A DNA stretch of 8,781 nt from positions 1-8,781 of the forward strand of contig CBDVAK010000141.1 of NCBI GenBank assembly GCA_965371945.1, given 5' to 3'. Positions 1 to 6,823 of this stretch are shown here, one piece after another. This DNA comes from CBDVAK01 sp965371945 (GTDB taxonomy: Bacteria > Pseudomonadota > Gammaproteobacteria > Competibacterales > JAHEDQ01). The notes beneath the pieces were generated by a model that worked only from the letters and a program-made list of their open reading frames with translations, searched no databases and was not told the DNA's origin. Position 1 is the stretch's first letter. Each line of letters begins with the position of its first letter. A program made the translations under genes and the position numbers.

Positions 1-731
1 TGCGCAATAGCGAGAACCTTGGGTTTGCCGCGGCCAGCAATCGTGCGCTGCGATTGATCGGTGGTAAGTACCTGGTATTTCTCAACCCCGATTGTTTCGT
101 TCAAAAGGACAGTTTGCAGCGCTTGCGGGAGCAGATGGATGACCGCCCCCGCATGGGTATGGCCGGTTGTCTGGTCCGCAATCCTGATGGTTCGGAGCAG
201 GCTGGCGCACGTCGTTCCATACCGACACCCTGGCGTACCTTCGTCAGAATCCTGCATCTTGACCGTTTGTTCCCCGGGCACCCCCGGTTTCGCAATTTCA
301 TGCTCGATGACCAGCCGCTGCCAGAGTCACCCCTCGAGGTCGAGGGGATTTCCGGGGCCTGCATGTTCGTGCGTCGCGCCGCAATGAAGCAGGTCGGTCC
401 GCTCGATGAGGGTTATTTCCTCCACTGTGAGGATCTGGACTGGTTCATGCGGTTTCGTGCCCGCGGTTGGGGCATTTTGTTCGTGCCCGATGTGCAGGTG
501 ACGCACGTCAAGGGGGGTTGCAGCGGACGCCATCCATTGCGGGTCTTGTGGCACAAACACAAGGGGATGGTTCGGTTTTATCGCAAGTTTTTCAGACACC
601 AGTACCCCACCCCGCTGATGTGGGGCGTGGTGATTGCGATATGGACGAGATTCTCGGTACTTGCCGCAGCTGATCTGGTCGGCCGTAGCAGCGATGTGGT
701 GCGCTCTCGATTGCGTGGGCAGGCAGTCTGA
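1..731 (+). CDS. Family 2 glycosyltransferase (WbbL/rhamnosyltransferase-like), 5'-truncated by window edge
   Basis: This enzyme would transfer a sugar from a nucleotide-sugar donor to the lipid-linked repeat unit at the inner face of the cytoplasmic membrane. The frame is open from the left edge (first whole codon at position 3), and 242 residues are visible before the TGA at 729-731. The first visible residues include NLGFAAASNRAL and YLVFLNPD (Asp at visible residue 30), which are the NxGF and LNPD signatures of the GT-A, WbbL-like branch. Further on are GISGACMFVRR and HCEDLDW (Glu143-Asp144), the acceptor-side ED motif that carries the catalytic base in GT2 enzymes. A hydrophobic stretch near the C-terminus (around LMWGVVIAIW) may anchor it to the membrane. 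WbbL-like proteins are usually about 290-310 residues, so roughly 50-70 N-terminal residues are missing. The TTG at 54 is not the real start because homology continues upstream of it. The sugar cannot be named. Family call is firm. Confidence 0.93.
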   Translation, partial: RNSENLGFAAASNRALRLIGGKYLVFLNPDCFVQKDSLQRLREQMDDRPRMGMAGCLVRNPDGSEQAGARRSIPTPWRTFVRILHLDRLFPGHPRFRNFMLDDQPLPESPLEVEGISGACMFVRRAAMKQVGPLDEGYFLHCEDLDWFMRFRARGWGILFVPDVQVTHVKGGCSGRHPLRVLWHKHKGMVRFYRKFFRHQYPTPLMWGVVIAIWTRFSVLAAADLVGRSSDVVRSRLRGQAV

Positions 732-1628
732 ATGGATCCGGGCGGGGCCGCTGGTGCGGGACTCGAGGCTGTGATTACCGGCGCGAGCAGCCAGATAGGT
801 GATTTTTTACAGCCGCGTTTGCTGACCGCAGGGATCCCGGTGATCGGCGTGAGCCGGAACCCCCCGGCAGATCCACACAAGGCGTCCGCATGGCATCGAA
901 TGGATCTGATGGCTGAGGATTGTGACTGGGACTTCACGCCACCACGGTGGGTGTTGTTTCACTTGGCGCCGCTATCGTTGCTGATCCCGCATCTGCCTGC
1001 GATGGCGGCAGCCGGCATGGTGCGGCTGGTGGCATTCAGTTCCACCAGCCTGTTCAGCAAGACCGATTCCAGTGACGATCGCGAACGCCGGCTGGCGATG
1101 GAACTGGCCAGGTGTGAGCAACAGCTTGCGGACTATTGTGGTGGGCACGGCATCGCCTGGACGATCTTTCGACCAACGATGATTTACGGTGCCGGCAAGG
1201 ACAGCAACATCAGTCTGATCGCAAAGTTCGTCAAGCATTTCCATTTTTTCCCACTGGTTGGCTCTGGCATCGGTTTGCGTCAGCCGGTACATGCCGACGA
1301 TCTCGCCGCGGCCTGTCTGTCGGTTCGCTCGAATGCGCACACCTATGGGCGCATCTACGAACTCAGCGGTGGTGAGCGCCTCAGCTATCGGGACATGGTG
1401 GAGCGGGTGTTTCGCGGCCTCGGTATGTCACCCAGGTTCCTGCCCGTGCCCGCCGGACTGCTGAGGTTGGGATTGCGTTTTCTGGGTTTGCTGCCGGGCA
1501 ACACCCACTTCAGCGCCGCCATGGTCGACCGTATCAACCGCAATCTGTGTTTCGACAGTTCTGCGGCTGTCAATGATTTCGGGTTCGCGCCCCGGTCTTT
1601 CTCGTACGCGGATTCGGAGCCCGCCTGA
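732..1628 (+). CDS. Atypical SDR, NAD(P)-binding epimerase/dehydratase-superfamily protein
   Basis: The protein has 298 residues. The ATG directly follows the TGA of the glycosyltransferase gene with no spacer, and GGGCAGG about 8 nt upstream is a passable ribosome site. The N-terminal Rossmann strand and loop read EAVITGASSQIG (Gly17 to Gly23), with Ser at the usual middle glycine. Strand 4 gives FHLAPLS, strand 5 VAFSSTS (residues 100-106), and then come FRPTMIYGAGKD (146-157) and RQPVHADDLA (183-192), all typical of extended SDR nucleotide-sugar enzymes. The expected YxxxK helix reads RRLAMELARCEQQL, so the Tyr and Lys positions appear to be Leu121 and Leu125. By context it might modify or bind a nucleotide sugar or a lipid-linked sugar. 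The missing pair makes a classical epimerase or dehydratase reaction doubtful, and no substrate can be assigned. Fold call is strong; function is open. Confidence 0.88.
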   Translation: MDPGGAAGAGLEAVITGASSQIGDFLQPRLLTAGIPVIGVSRNPPADPHKASAWHRMDLMAEDCDWDFTPPRWVLFHLAPLSLLIPHLPAMAAAGMVRLVAFSSTSLFSKTDSSDDRERRLAMELARCEQQLADYCGGHGIAWTIFRPTMIYGAGKDSNISLIAKFVKHFHFFPLVGSGIGLRQPVHADDLAAACLSVRSNAHTYGRIYELSGGERLSYRDMVERVFRGLGMSPRFLPVPAGLLRLGLRFLGLLPGNTHFSAAMVDRINRNLCFDSSAAVNDFGFAPRSFSYADSEPA

Positions 1629-1792
1629 CTTGAGGCGCCGCTGTCTGGTTGCGCCCCGGTTGACCCGGCCTCCGGAATCCAGCGCTTTTCCCTGCCAGTA
1701 GCCCAGGCCATCTGGCGTCCGGGTGTGGTGAACTTCATGGTGTGCATCCGTGTCGCATCGCGACCGGCTCGAAACCTGGCGGGTTCGTATCG
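1629..1792. other. Non-coding gap between the SDR gene and the flippase gene
   Basis: This 164-nt spacer is the only sizeable gap; every other junction is between an 11-nt overlap and 4 nt apart. I see no strong terminator. The best hairpin is five base pairs (GGCGC at 1634-1638 with GCGCC at 1651-1655) and has no T-run. TTGACC at 1660-1665 resembles a -35 box, but CGCTTT at the matching -10 distance is poor. Part of the gap (from the GTG at 1742) is open in the flippase frame, but the extra 17 residues do not look like a flippase N-terminus. The gap may be an untranslated spacer, hold a weak internal promoter, or mark an old cluster junction. Confidence 0.5.
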
Positions 1793-3031
1793 GTGCTAAG
1801 TCTGCGTCGCAGTGCGGCTCACATGCTGCTGGGCACCACGGTCTATGCGGGTTGTCAGTGGGCAATGCTGGCAGTCGTGGCCCGCCACGGCGGGGCTGGC
1901 GCAGTGGGGCAATATGCGCTGGCGCTGGCTATTGCAGCGCCGGTGATGCTGTTCGCCGACCTGTCTTTGCGCCCGGTAGTCGCGACCGACGCCCGGGGGG
2001 AATATGGTTTTGCCGACTATTTTGCGGTACGTAGTCTCACCAGCGCGTTGGCATTCGTGGTGATCGCAGTGGTGGCATTCTCAGCTAGCTATCCGACTGA
2101 CACGCGGATGGTGCTGCTGGCGGTGGCGGCGGCCAAGGTGTTCGAGTCCCTGAGCGGTATCTGTTATGGCTGGCAACAACGCCGGCATCGTCTCGACCGG
2201 GTGTCCCGATCGATGCAGTTACGCGGGATTCTGGGGCTGGCGGCACTGGCGGCGGTCTATTGGTGGTCGGCGTCCCTGCCGGCAGCGGTGCTGGCGTTGG
2301 CAACGGTGTGGGCACTGGTGTGGTGGTACTACGATTTGCCCATCAGCCGTCACAGCGCCGCCACCGGTCAGCAGGTGGCCGCCAGCGGCACCCGTGGCCG
2401 ACGCATGCGGCGCATCGTCGTCTTGTCCCTGCCATTGGGGGTGGTGGCGTCACTGGTGTCACTGAATGCCAATATCCCCCGCTACTTCGTCGAGCACTTC
2501 CTCGGCGCCGAGATGTTGGGAGTATTTGCGGCCATGGCCTATCTGGTCGTTCCTGGAGGCATGGTGGTGGCGGCGTTGGGTCAGGCCGCCAGTCCGCGTC
2601 TCGCGGAACTCTCATCGGCCGGGCGGTTGCAGGAGTTTCAGGCTTTGCTGATCCGGCTGCTGTTGATTTCGCTGGCCCTGGCGCTGGCGGGTCTGCTGTT
2701 GGTGCTGGTGTTCGGTGAGTACATACTGGTGCTGCTTTATGGGGCGGGGTTCTCCGGTCACGGTGTTGCGCTGGCCTGGATCATGGCTTGCGGGCTGCTG
2801 GCCTATCCAGCCTCGGTGTTGGGGTACGGCCTTACCGCGAGACGTATCTTCAAACCGCAACCCTGGCAGCTGTCCGCGGTTTTTGTGACCACCATAACGG
2901 GTAGTCTGATGCTGCTGCCCGCCGGCGGGCTTGCGGGCGCGGCCCAGGCCTGGATGTCGGGTCTGGCTGTACAGTTGGCGGGGGCCGTGTTGCTCCTGTT
3001 TCTCTACCGGCGGGCCCAACATGGCGGTTGA
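1793..3031 (+). CDS. Wzx-like polysaccharide repeat-unit flippase (oligosaccharide flippase/PST family)
   Basis: This is an inner-membrane protein predicted to move the undecaprenyl-diphosphate-linked repeat unit from the cytoplasmic to the periplasmic face. With the GTG at 1793 it has 412 residues, normal for Wzx. About 12 hydrophobic segments are visible, starting near residues 11-31 and 40-60 and ending with a pair at about 365-408. A conserved-looking block begins at Asn225 (NANIPRYFVEHFLG) and continues into LVVPGGMVVAALGQAASPRL, a pattern of polysaccharide transporters after the central loop. The GTG at 1793 is preferred because it gives MLSLRRSAAHMLLG, a short basic N-terminus before the first membrane helix. 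An upstream in-frame GTG at 1742 would add 17 unhelpful residues, and ATG 1823 would clip the basic lead. No strong ribosome site decides between them. The 3' end overlaps the next gene by 11 nt. Family call is good; the start is uncertain. Confidence 0.87.
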   Translation: MLSLRRSAAHMLLGTTVYAGCQWAMLAVVARHGGAGAVGQYALALAIAAPVMLFADLSLRPVVATDARGEYGFADYFAVRSLTSALAFVVIAVVAFSASYPTDTRMVLLAVAAAKVFESLSGICYGWQQRRHRLDRVSRSMQLRGILGLAALAAVYWWSASLPAAVLALATVWALVWWYYDLPISRHSAATGQQVAASGTRGRRMRRIVVLSLPLGVVASLVSLNANIPRYFVEHFLGAEMLGVFAAMAYLVVPGGMVVAALGQAASPRLAELSSAGRLQEFQALLIRLLLISLALALAGLLLVLVFGEYILVLLYGAGFSGHGVALAWIMACGLLAYPASVLGYGLTARRIFKPQPWQLSAVFVTTITGSLMLLPAGGLAGAAQAWMSGLAVQLAGAVLLLFLYRRAQHGG

Positions 3032-4160
3032 ACCCATCCGCGTGCTGCAAGTGGTCAGGGCCATGAACCGTGGTGGGGTGGAAACCTGGTTGATGCATGT
3101 GCTGCGCCGTATCGATCGCCCGCGGGTGGCGATCGATTTCCTGGTGGAGGACCCCCAGCCTGGCAGCTACGATGCTGAGATCCTCGGCTTGGGCAGTGCG
3201 ATCATCCGTTGTCACGGCCATGGTCGGCCGCTGCGCTATGGTCGCCGGGTACAATCTGCATTGTCTCAGCACGGGCCTTATCAGGTGATGCATTCTCATG
3301 TCCATCTTTTCAGTGGCTACATGCTGTGGCTCGCGCACCGCACGGGCATACCGACGCGAATCGCGCACGCTCACAGTGTGGTGACCTCCGCTCCGGGCCA
3401 AAACGCAATGGTACGCGGAGTCTATCGAGCTGCCATGCGAACCCTGATCTCACGGCACGCGACGCAAGGGCTGGCGGCGAGCGGTGAGGCAGCGTGTTCG
3501 GTATATGGCAGACACTGGTCGCGCGATCCGCGCTGGCGAATTCTCCACTGTGGTATCGATCTGCAGCCCTTTGCGAGGCCGGCTGACAGGCTGGCTTTGC
3601 GCGCACGACTGGGGTTTCCCGCCCAGGCGTTGGTGGTTGGTCACGTGGGTCGTTTTGTCGAACAGAAGAACCACGACCTGGTCATCGATGCGTTCTCGGA
3701 GTTGCTTGAACTGCACCCGGGCGCACATCTGCTGCTGGTCGGTGAGGGAGTGCTACGCGCCAGAATCGAGGCACGGGTGGCGGCATTGGGCCTTTCCGCC
3801 CGCGTGCTGTTTGCCGGCGAACGCGACGACATCGCGGACCTGATGACCGGGGCGATGGATGTATTCCTGTTCCCGTCGCGTCACGAGGGGCTGGGGCTGG
3901 CGTTGGTCGAGGCCCAGGCGGCGGGCTTGCACTGTGTCGTCGCTGCGAACGTGCCGGCCGAGGCGGACCTGTGTCCCTGGCTGATACAACGCTTGCCATT
4001 GCAGGCCGGCCACGGGGCATGGGCCCGGGCTTTGGCGAAAGCAGCCAGTGCCGATGTCGACCGTCCACGGGCGTTGGCGGCGGTAGCCGCAAGCTCGTTC
4101 AATATAGAGACCGGCATAACGGCATTGTCGGGGCTATACGGACTGGTAGCGGCGAAGTGA
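3021..4160 (+). CDS. Family 4 glycosyltransferase (GT-B fold, EpsF/CapM-like)
   Basis: This is a retaining glycosyltransferase of 379 residues predicted to add one sugar of the repeat unit in the cytoplasm. The start ATG at 3021 lies inside the end of the flippase gene and gives MAVEPIRVLQVVRAMNRGGV, with the first Rossmann strand and the glycine loop GGVE exactly where GT4 proteins carry them. A longer open frame upstream of 3021 is rejected because it lies in flippase coding sequence and would precede a normal N-terminus. The acceptor domain has MHSHVHLFSGY and AHAHS. The donor domain has VVGHVGRFVEQKNHDLVIDA, LLLVGEG and the E-x7-E motif HEGLGLALVEA (Glu289 and Glu297), which binds the nucleotide-sugar. 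The stop overlaps the polymerase start by 4 nt (GTGA). Donor and acceptor sugars cannot be told from sequence. EpsF-like enzymes are the nearest general resemblance; this is recognition by motif, not a search result. Confidence 0.93.
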   Translation: MAVEPIRVLQVVRAMNRGGVETWLMHVLRRIDRPRVAIDFLVEDPQPGSYDAEILGLGSAIIRCHGHGRPLRYGRRVQSALSQHGPYQVMHSHVHLFSGYMLWLAHRTGIPTRIAHAHSVVTSAPGQNAMVRGVYRAAMRTLISRHATQGLAASGEAACSVYGRHWSRDPRWRILHCGIDLQPFARPADRLALRARLGFPAQALVVGHVGRFVEQKNHDLVIDAFSELLELHPGAHLLLVGEGVLRARIEARVAALGLSARVLFAGERDDIADLMTGAMDVFLFPSRHEGLGLALVEAQAAGLHCVVAANVPAEADLCPWLIQRLPLQAGHGAWARALAKAASADVDRPRALAAVAASSFNIETGITALSGLYGLVAAK

Positions 4161-5644
4161 ACAACCGTGCGCTTGCCATGGTGAGCGTACAGTTGCTGGT
4201 GGTGGTCGTGATCGGCGCTGGCGCTCTCGGCTATGTGCAGATGCGCTCCGATCCGGAGTTGCTGCTCAAACCCTTGTCTGCGCTGTTGGTGGCCACGGCC
4301 CTTTGGTCGATTGGCTCGTGGCGGGCGTCCGGTGGTCAGTGGTTCGATCCCTACACACTTTTTTTGACCGCTGCTGTCCTGTTCAACGGTGGATTCGCCG
4401 CCCTGGAACTGCTGGTGCCGGATTCGAGACTAAGGGAGTCCAGTATCTTTCACTTGTTCGAACCCGAGTTGGTGTTGTTGATACTCTGGGTGCTGCTGCT
4501 GGGTCTGGGCGCCATGCACCTGGGGGCGCTCATGGCGCAGCTGCGACAGCGTCATGTACCGCCGCGGCAGGATCACGACAGCGAGGAGATCGATACCGCG
4601 CTGCGCCAAGCCGGGTGGTTGTTGATCGCGGTGTCGACGGGGCCCACGCTGGTTGTTCTCGGCCAGTTGCTGAAGGTGGTCATGAGCGATGGCTACATGG
4701 CGCTATACCAGCAGCAGGCGGTGACCGGTTACGCTGGCTGGCTGCGGATACTGAGCCGGTTTCTGGTGCCCGGTGCATTGCTGCTGTTGGTGGGGGGGCG
4801 GCACCAGCCTCGAATCCGCTTGCTGACCGGTGTGCTGTTGCTGATCTATAGCTCGACAGCCTTTTTTCTGGGCACCCGTTCAACAGCGGTCATGCCGCTG
4901 CTGGCCTGGGTCTGGGTCTGGCACCGTTGCGTGCGTCGGCTGCCAGCCTGGTGGCTGCTGGGCGGTGGCGCTCTGCTACTGTTCGTGGTGTTCCCAGGTG
5001 TGCGGATGGTGCGTGACATGGCCGGTTCCGCCCGCTTGTCCGCTGCCGTCTATGTCGATGCGCTGACCAATCTCGGCAATCCGGCCACCGCTATCATCGA
5101 GGAAATGGCCACCACCGCCCGAACCATCGGTTGGACCTTGCAGTTGGTGCCCTGGCAACGTGGTTATGACCTCGGCGCATCTTACTTCCACGCCCTGCTG
5201 ACCCTGATGCCCAATCTATTCTGGGAAATTCATCCCAGTGTTGCCCGTGGCTTGGTTGGTGACTGGATGACCTGGCAGATCAATCCCGAGTTTGCAGCCC
5301 AGGGGGGAGGATACGGATACTCATTCATCGCCGAGGCATGGTTCAATTTCGGCTGGCTCGGAGGGCCGGTGGTGCTGGTTTTCATCGGCTATCTGCTCGG
5401 AGGTCTGGCGGCTCGCGCCGGCAGGTCGGGTGCCACCCTGGATATTGCCCTGGCGGCAACCGTGTTGGCGTTGGTGCTCTTGTTCGCGAGAGGCGAGAGT
5501 GGCTCGGTGGTACGCAATCTGGGCTGGTTCGCCGTATTGCCCTGTCTGTTGGCGTGGGGGCTGTCACGCTCCGAGTCCAGGCTGCTGAGCGGGTCTCCCT
5601 GGTTGCTATTGCAGCGCCGGTACCGACGGTCGCGACAGGCCTGA
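4157..5644 (+). CDS. Wzy-like O-antigen/polysaccharide repeat-unit polymerase
   Basis: This is a polytopic inner-membrane protein predicted to link flipped repeat units in the periplasm. From the GTG at 4157 it has 495 residues. About 12 hydrophobic segments are visible, roughly nine before residue 285 and three after 400. They are separated by a long soluble loop (about 285-395), as expected for the large periplasmic loop of Wzy proteins. The loop ends in GGGYGYSFIAEAWFNFGWLG (Glu393), and the penultimate helix ends in FARGESGS (Arg445). Both resemble recurring Wzy features, although the family is poorly conserved. The start is set by the 4-nt GTGA overlap with the preceding stop; an in-frame ATG at 4178 would also keep the first helix. 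The open frame extends back to 3971 but that part lies in the glycosyltransferase gene. A WaaL-type ligase is a weaker alternative, because the flanking flippase and transferases favour a polymerase. Confidence 0.85.
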   Translation: MNNRALAMVSVQLLVVVVIGAGALGYVQMRSDPELLLKPLSALLVATALWSIGSWRASGGQWFDPYTLFLTAAVLFNGGFAALELLVPDSRLRESSIFHLFEPELVLLILWVLLLGLGAMHLGALMAQLRQRHVPPRQDHDSEEIDTALRQAGWLLIAVSTGPTLVVLGQLLKVVMSDGYMALYQQQAVTGYAGWLRILSRFLVPGALLLLVGGRHQPRIRLLTGVLLLIYSSTAFFLGTRSTAVMPLLAWVWVWHRCVRRLPAWWLLGGGALLLFVVFPGVRMVRDMAGSARLSAAVYVDALTNLGNPATAIIEEMATTARTIGWTLQLVPWQRGYDLGASYFHALLTLMPNLFWEIHPSVARGLVGDWMTWQINPEFAAQGGGYGYSFIAEAWFNFGWLGGPVVLVFIGYLLGGLAARAGRSGATLDIALAATVLALVLLFARGESGSVVRNLGWFAVLPCLLAWGLSRSESRLLSGSPWLLLQRRYRRSRQA

Positions 5645-5648
5645 GACC

Positions 5649-6821
5649 TTGCGAATCGCATTTGTTCACGACAACCGTTTCGTGTCCGGCGACGACGGTC
5701 GTGTTTTCGCCAGTGGCCAGTTCTCCTACCGGACCTGGGCCCGTTATCTGCGGGTGTTCGATCATCTGACCGTCGTCGGCCGCGCCGCCGCGTCGGGCAA
5801 CCGCCAGACATTGAGCGAATCCTCCGGAGCTGGTGTCAGTTTCGAGTTTGTTCCCAGCCTGGCCGGCCCGTTGGCAATATTGCGCAAGCGGGGCGTGGTA
5901 AAGCGCGCTTTGCGAGACATCGTCGCGAGTACTGACGGTATCATCGTACGATTGCCCAGTGAAACCGGTTTGCTGGCGGCGCAGGTGGCTACCGGGCTTG
6001 GCAAGCCGTGGGCGGTGGAAGTGGTGGGTTGTGCCCGGGATGCGCTCTGGTACCACGGCAGTGTTGCCGGCAAGATCTATGCGCCGGTCATGGACTCACG
6101 GATGAAATCGACAGTGCGTGCCGCACCATTCGTGGCATACGTTACCCGGAATTATTTGCAACAGCGTTATGCTGCCGGGCCTGCGGTGACGGCGTCACTT
6201 TCGAACGTCTCCCTGCCAGTCGCGGACCGGGCCATCCTGCGCCGCCGCCTGCAAGGGTTGAACAAGGCCCGGCCCGGCCCGGTCGTCGGCTTTATCGGGT
6301 CCCTGGAGACCCGTTACAAGGGACTCCAGATTGCTTTGCGCGCGCTGGCCGCGGTGGTTGGGCGGTTTCCGGATGTTCGACTCAGGGTGCTGGGGGATGG
6401 CGACCTCGGCTACTGGCGGCGGCTGGCTTCGAAGTACGCGCTGGAAACGAAAGTCCAGTTCGACCCACCGCGCCCCGCTGGCGAGCCGGTGCTGCAATGG
6501 CTGGATCAGATCGACCTCTATCTGCAACCGAGTTTTACCGAGGGATTGCCACGCACCCTGCTCGAAGCCATGAGCCGCGCCTGTCCGGCATTGGGTTCGA
6601 CGGCAGGCGGTATCCCCGAACTGTTGACCGCAGAATGCTGCCACCGGCCTGGCGATTGGCAAACCCTGGCGGCACAGATCACGTTCGCGGCAGAAGATTC
6701 GCAGTGGTCCGCCAGCCAGGCGAAACGCAACTTCAGCCAGGTGGCGCCGTATCGGTGCGATACGCTGGAGCCGCGTCGTGACCGGTTCTGGCGAAAATTC
6801 GCCGCTGCCGCGGGAAACTGA
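5649..6821 (+). CDS. Family 4 glycosyltransferase (GT-B fold), TTG start
   Basis: This is a predicted retaining glycosyltransferase of 390 residues. It starts at TTG 5649, four nt after the polymerase stop. The first residues, MRIAFVHDNRF, already form the first strand of the GT-B N-terminal domain, and no ATG or GTG offers a better position. The N-terminal domain is less typical, with IIVRLPSETGLLAAQVATG and AVEVVGCARDALWYHG. The donor domain is clear: VVGFIGSLETRYKGLQIALR, LRVLGDGDL, LYLQPSFTEGLPRTLLEAM with E-x7-E at Glu298 and Glu306, and then STAGGIPELL. The residues just after E-x7-E (GLPR) and the GGIPEL motif are usual for GT4 enzymes in O-antigen clusters. It has no close internal resemblance to the other GT4 in the window beyond family motifs, so the two probably form different linkages. 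Sugar specificity is unknown. The TTG start and weak upstream ribosome site suggest low or coupled translation. Confidence 0.91.
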   Translation: MRIAFVHDNRFVSGDDGRVFASGQFSYRTWARYLRVFDHLTVVGRAAASGNRQTLSESSGAGVSFEFVPSLAGPLAILRKRGVVKRALRDIVASTDGIIVRLPSETGLLAAQVATGLGKPWAVEVVGCARDALWYHGSVAGKIYAPVMDSRMKSTVRAAPFVAYVTRNYLQQRYAAGPAVTASLSNVSLPVADRAILRRRLQGLNKARPGPVVGFIGSLETRYKGLQIALRALAAVVGRFPDVRLRVLGDGDLGYWRRLASKYALETKVQFDPPRPAGEPVLQWLDQIDLYLQPSFTEGLPRTLLEAMSRACPALGSTAGGIPELLTAECCHRPGDWQTLAAQITFAAEDSQWSASQAKRNFSQVAPYRCDTLEPRRDRFWRKFAAAAGN

Positions 6822-6823
6822 CT

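Noticed and set aside
1634..1655. Possible terminator hairpin after the SDR gene
   Set aside because: Only a five-base-pair stem with a 12-nt loop and no following T-run, so it is not a credible intrinsic terminator.
1660..1688. Possible sigma-70 promoter (TTGACC with a -10 at 17 nt)
   Set aside because: The -10 position reads CGCTTT, a poor match, and single -35-like hexamers are common by chance.
1428..1865. Minus-strand open frame crossing the 164-nt gap
   Set aside because: Most of it is antisense to the SDR and flippase genes, it shows no recognisable domain, and no start signal supports it.
3971..4156. Upstream extension of the polymerase open frame
   Set aside because: This part is out-of-frame reading of the GT4 gene, which has its own good C-terminus; the GTGA overlap start at 4157 fits better.
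5382..6056. 224-codon open frame on the minus strand
   Set aside because: It lies antisense to the polymerase and second GT4 genes, its composition is rich in Arg/Pro/Thr with no family motif, and long antisense frames are expected in GC-rich coding DNA.
6008..6781. 257-codon open frame on the plus strand in another frame of the second GT4
   Set aside because: The translation is low-complexity Gly/Arg/Pro-rich sequence without motifs, while the overlapping frame carries clear GT4 motifs including E-x7-E.
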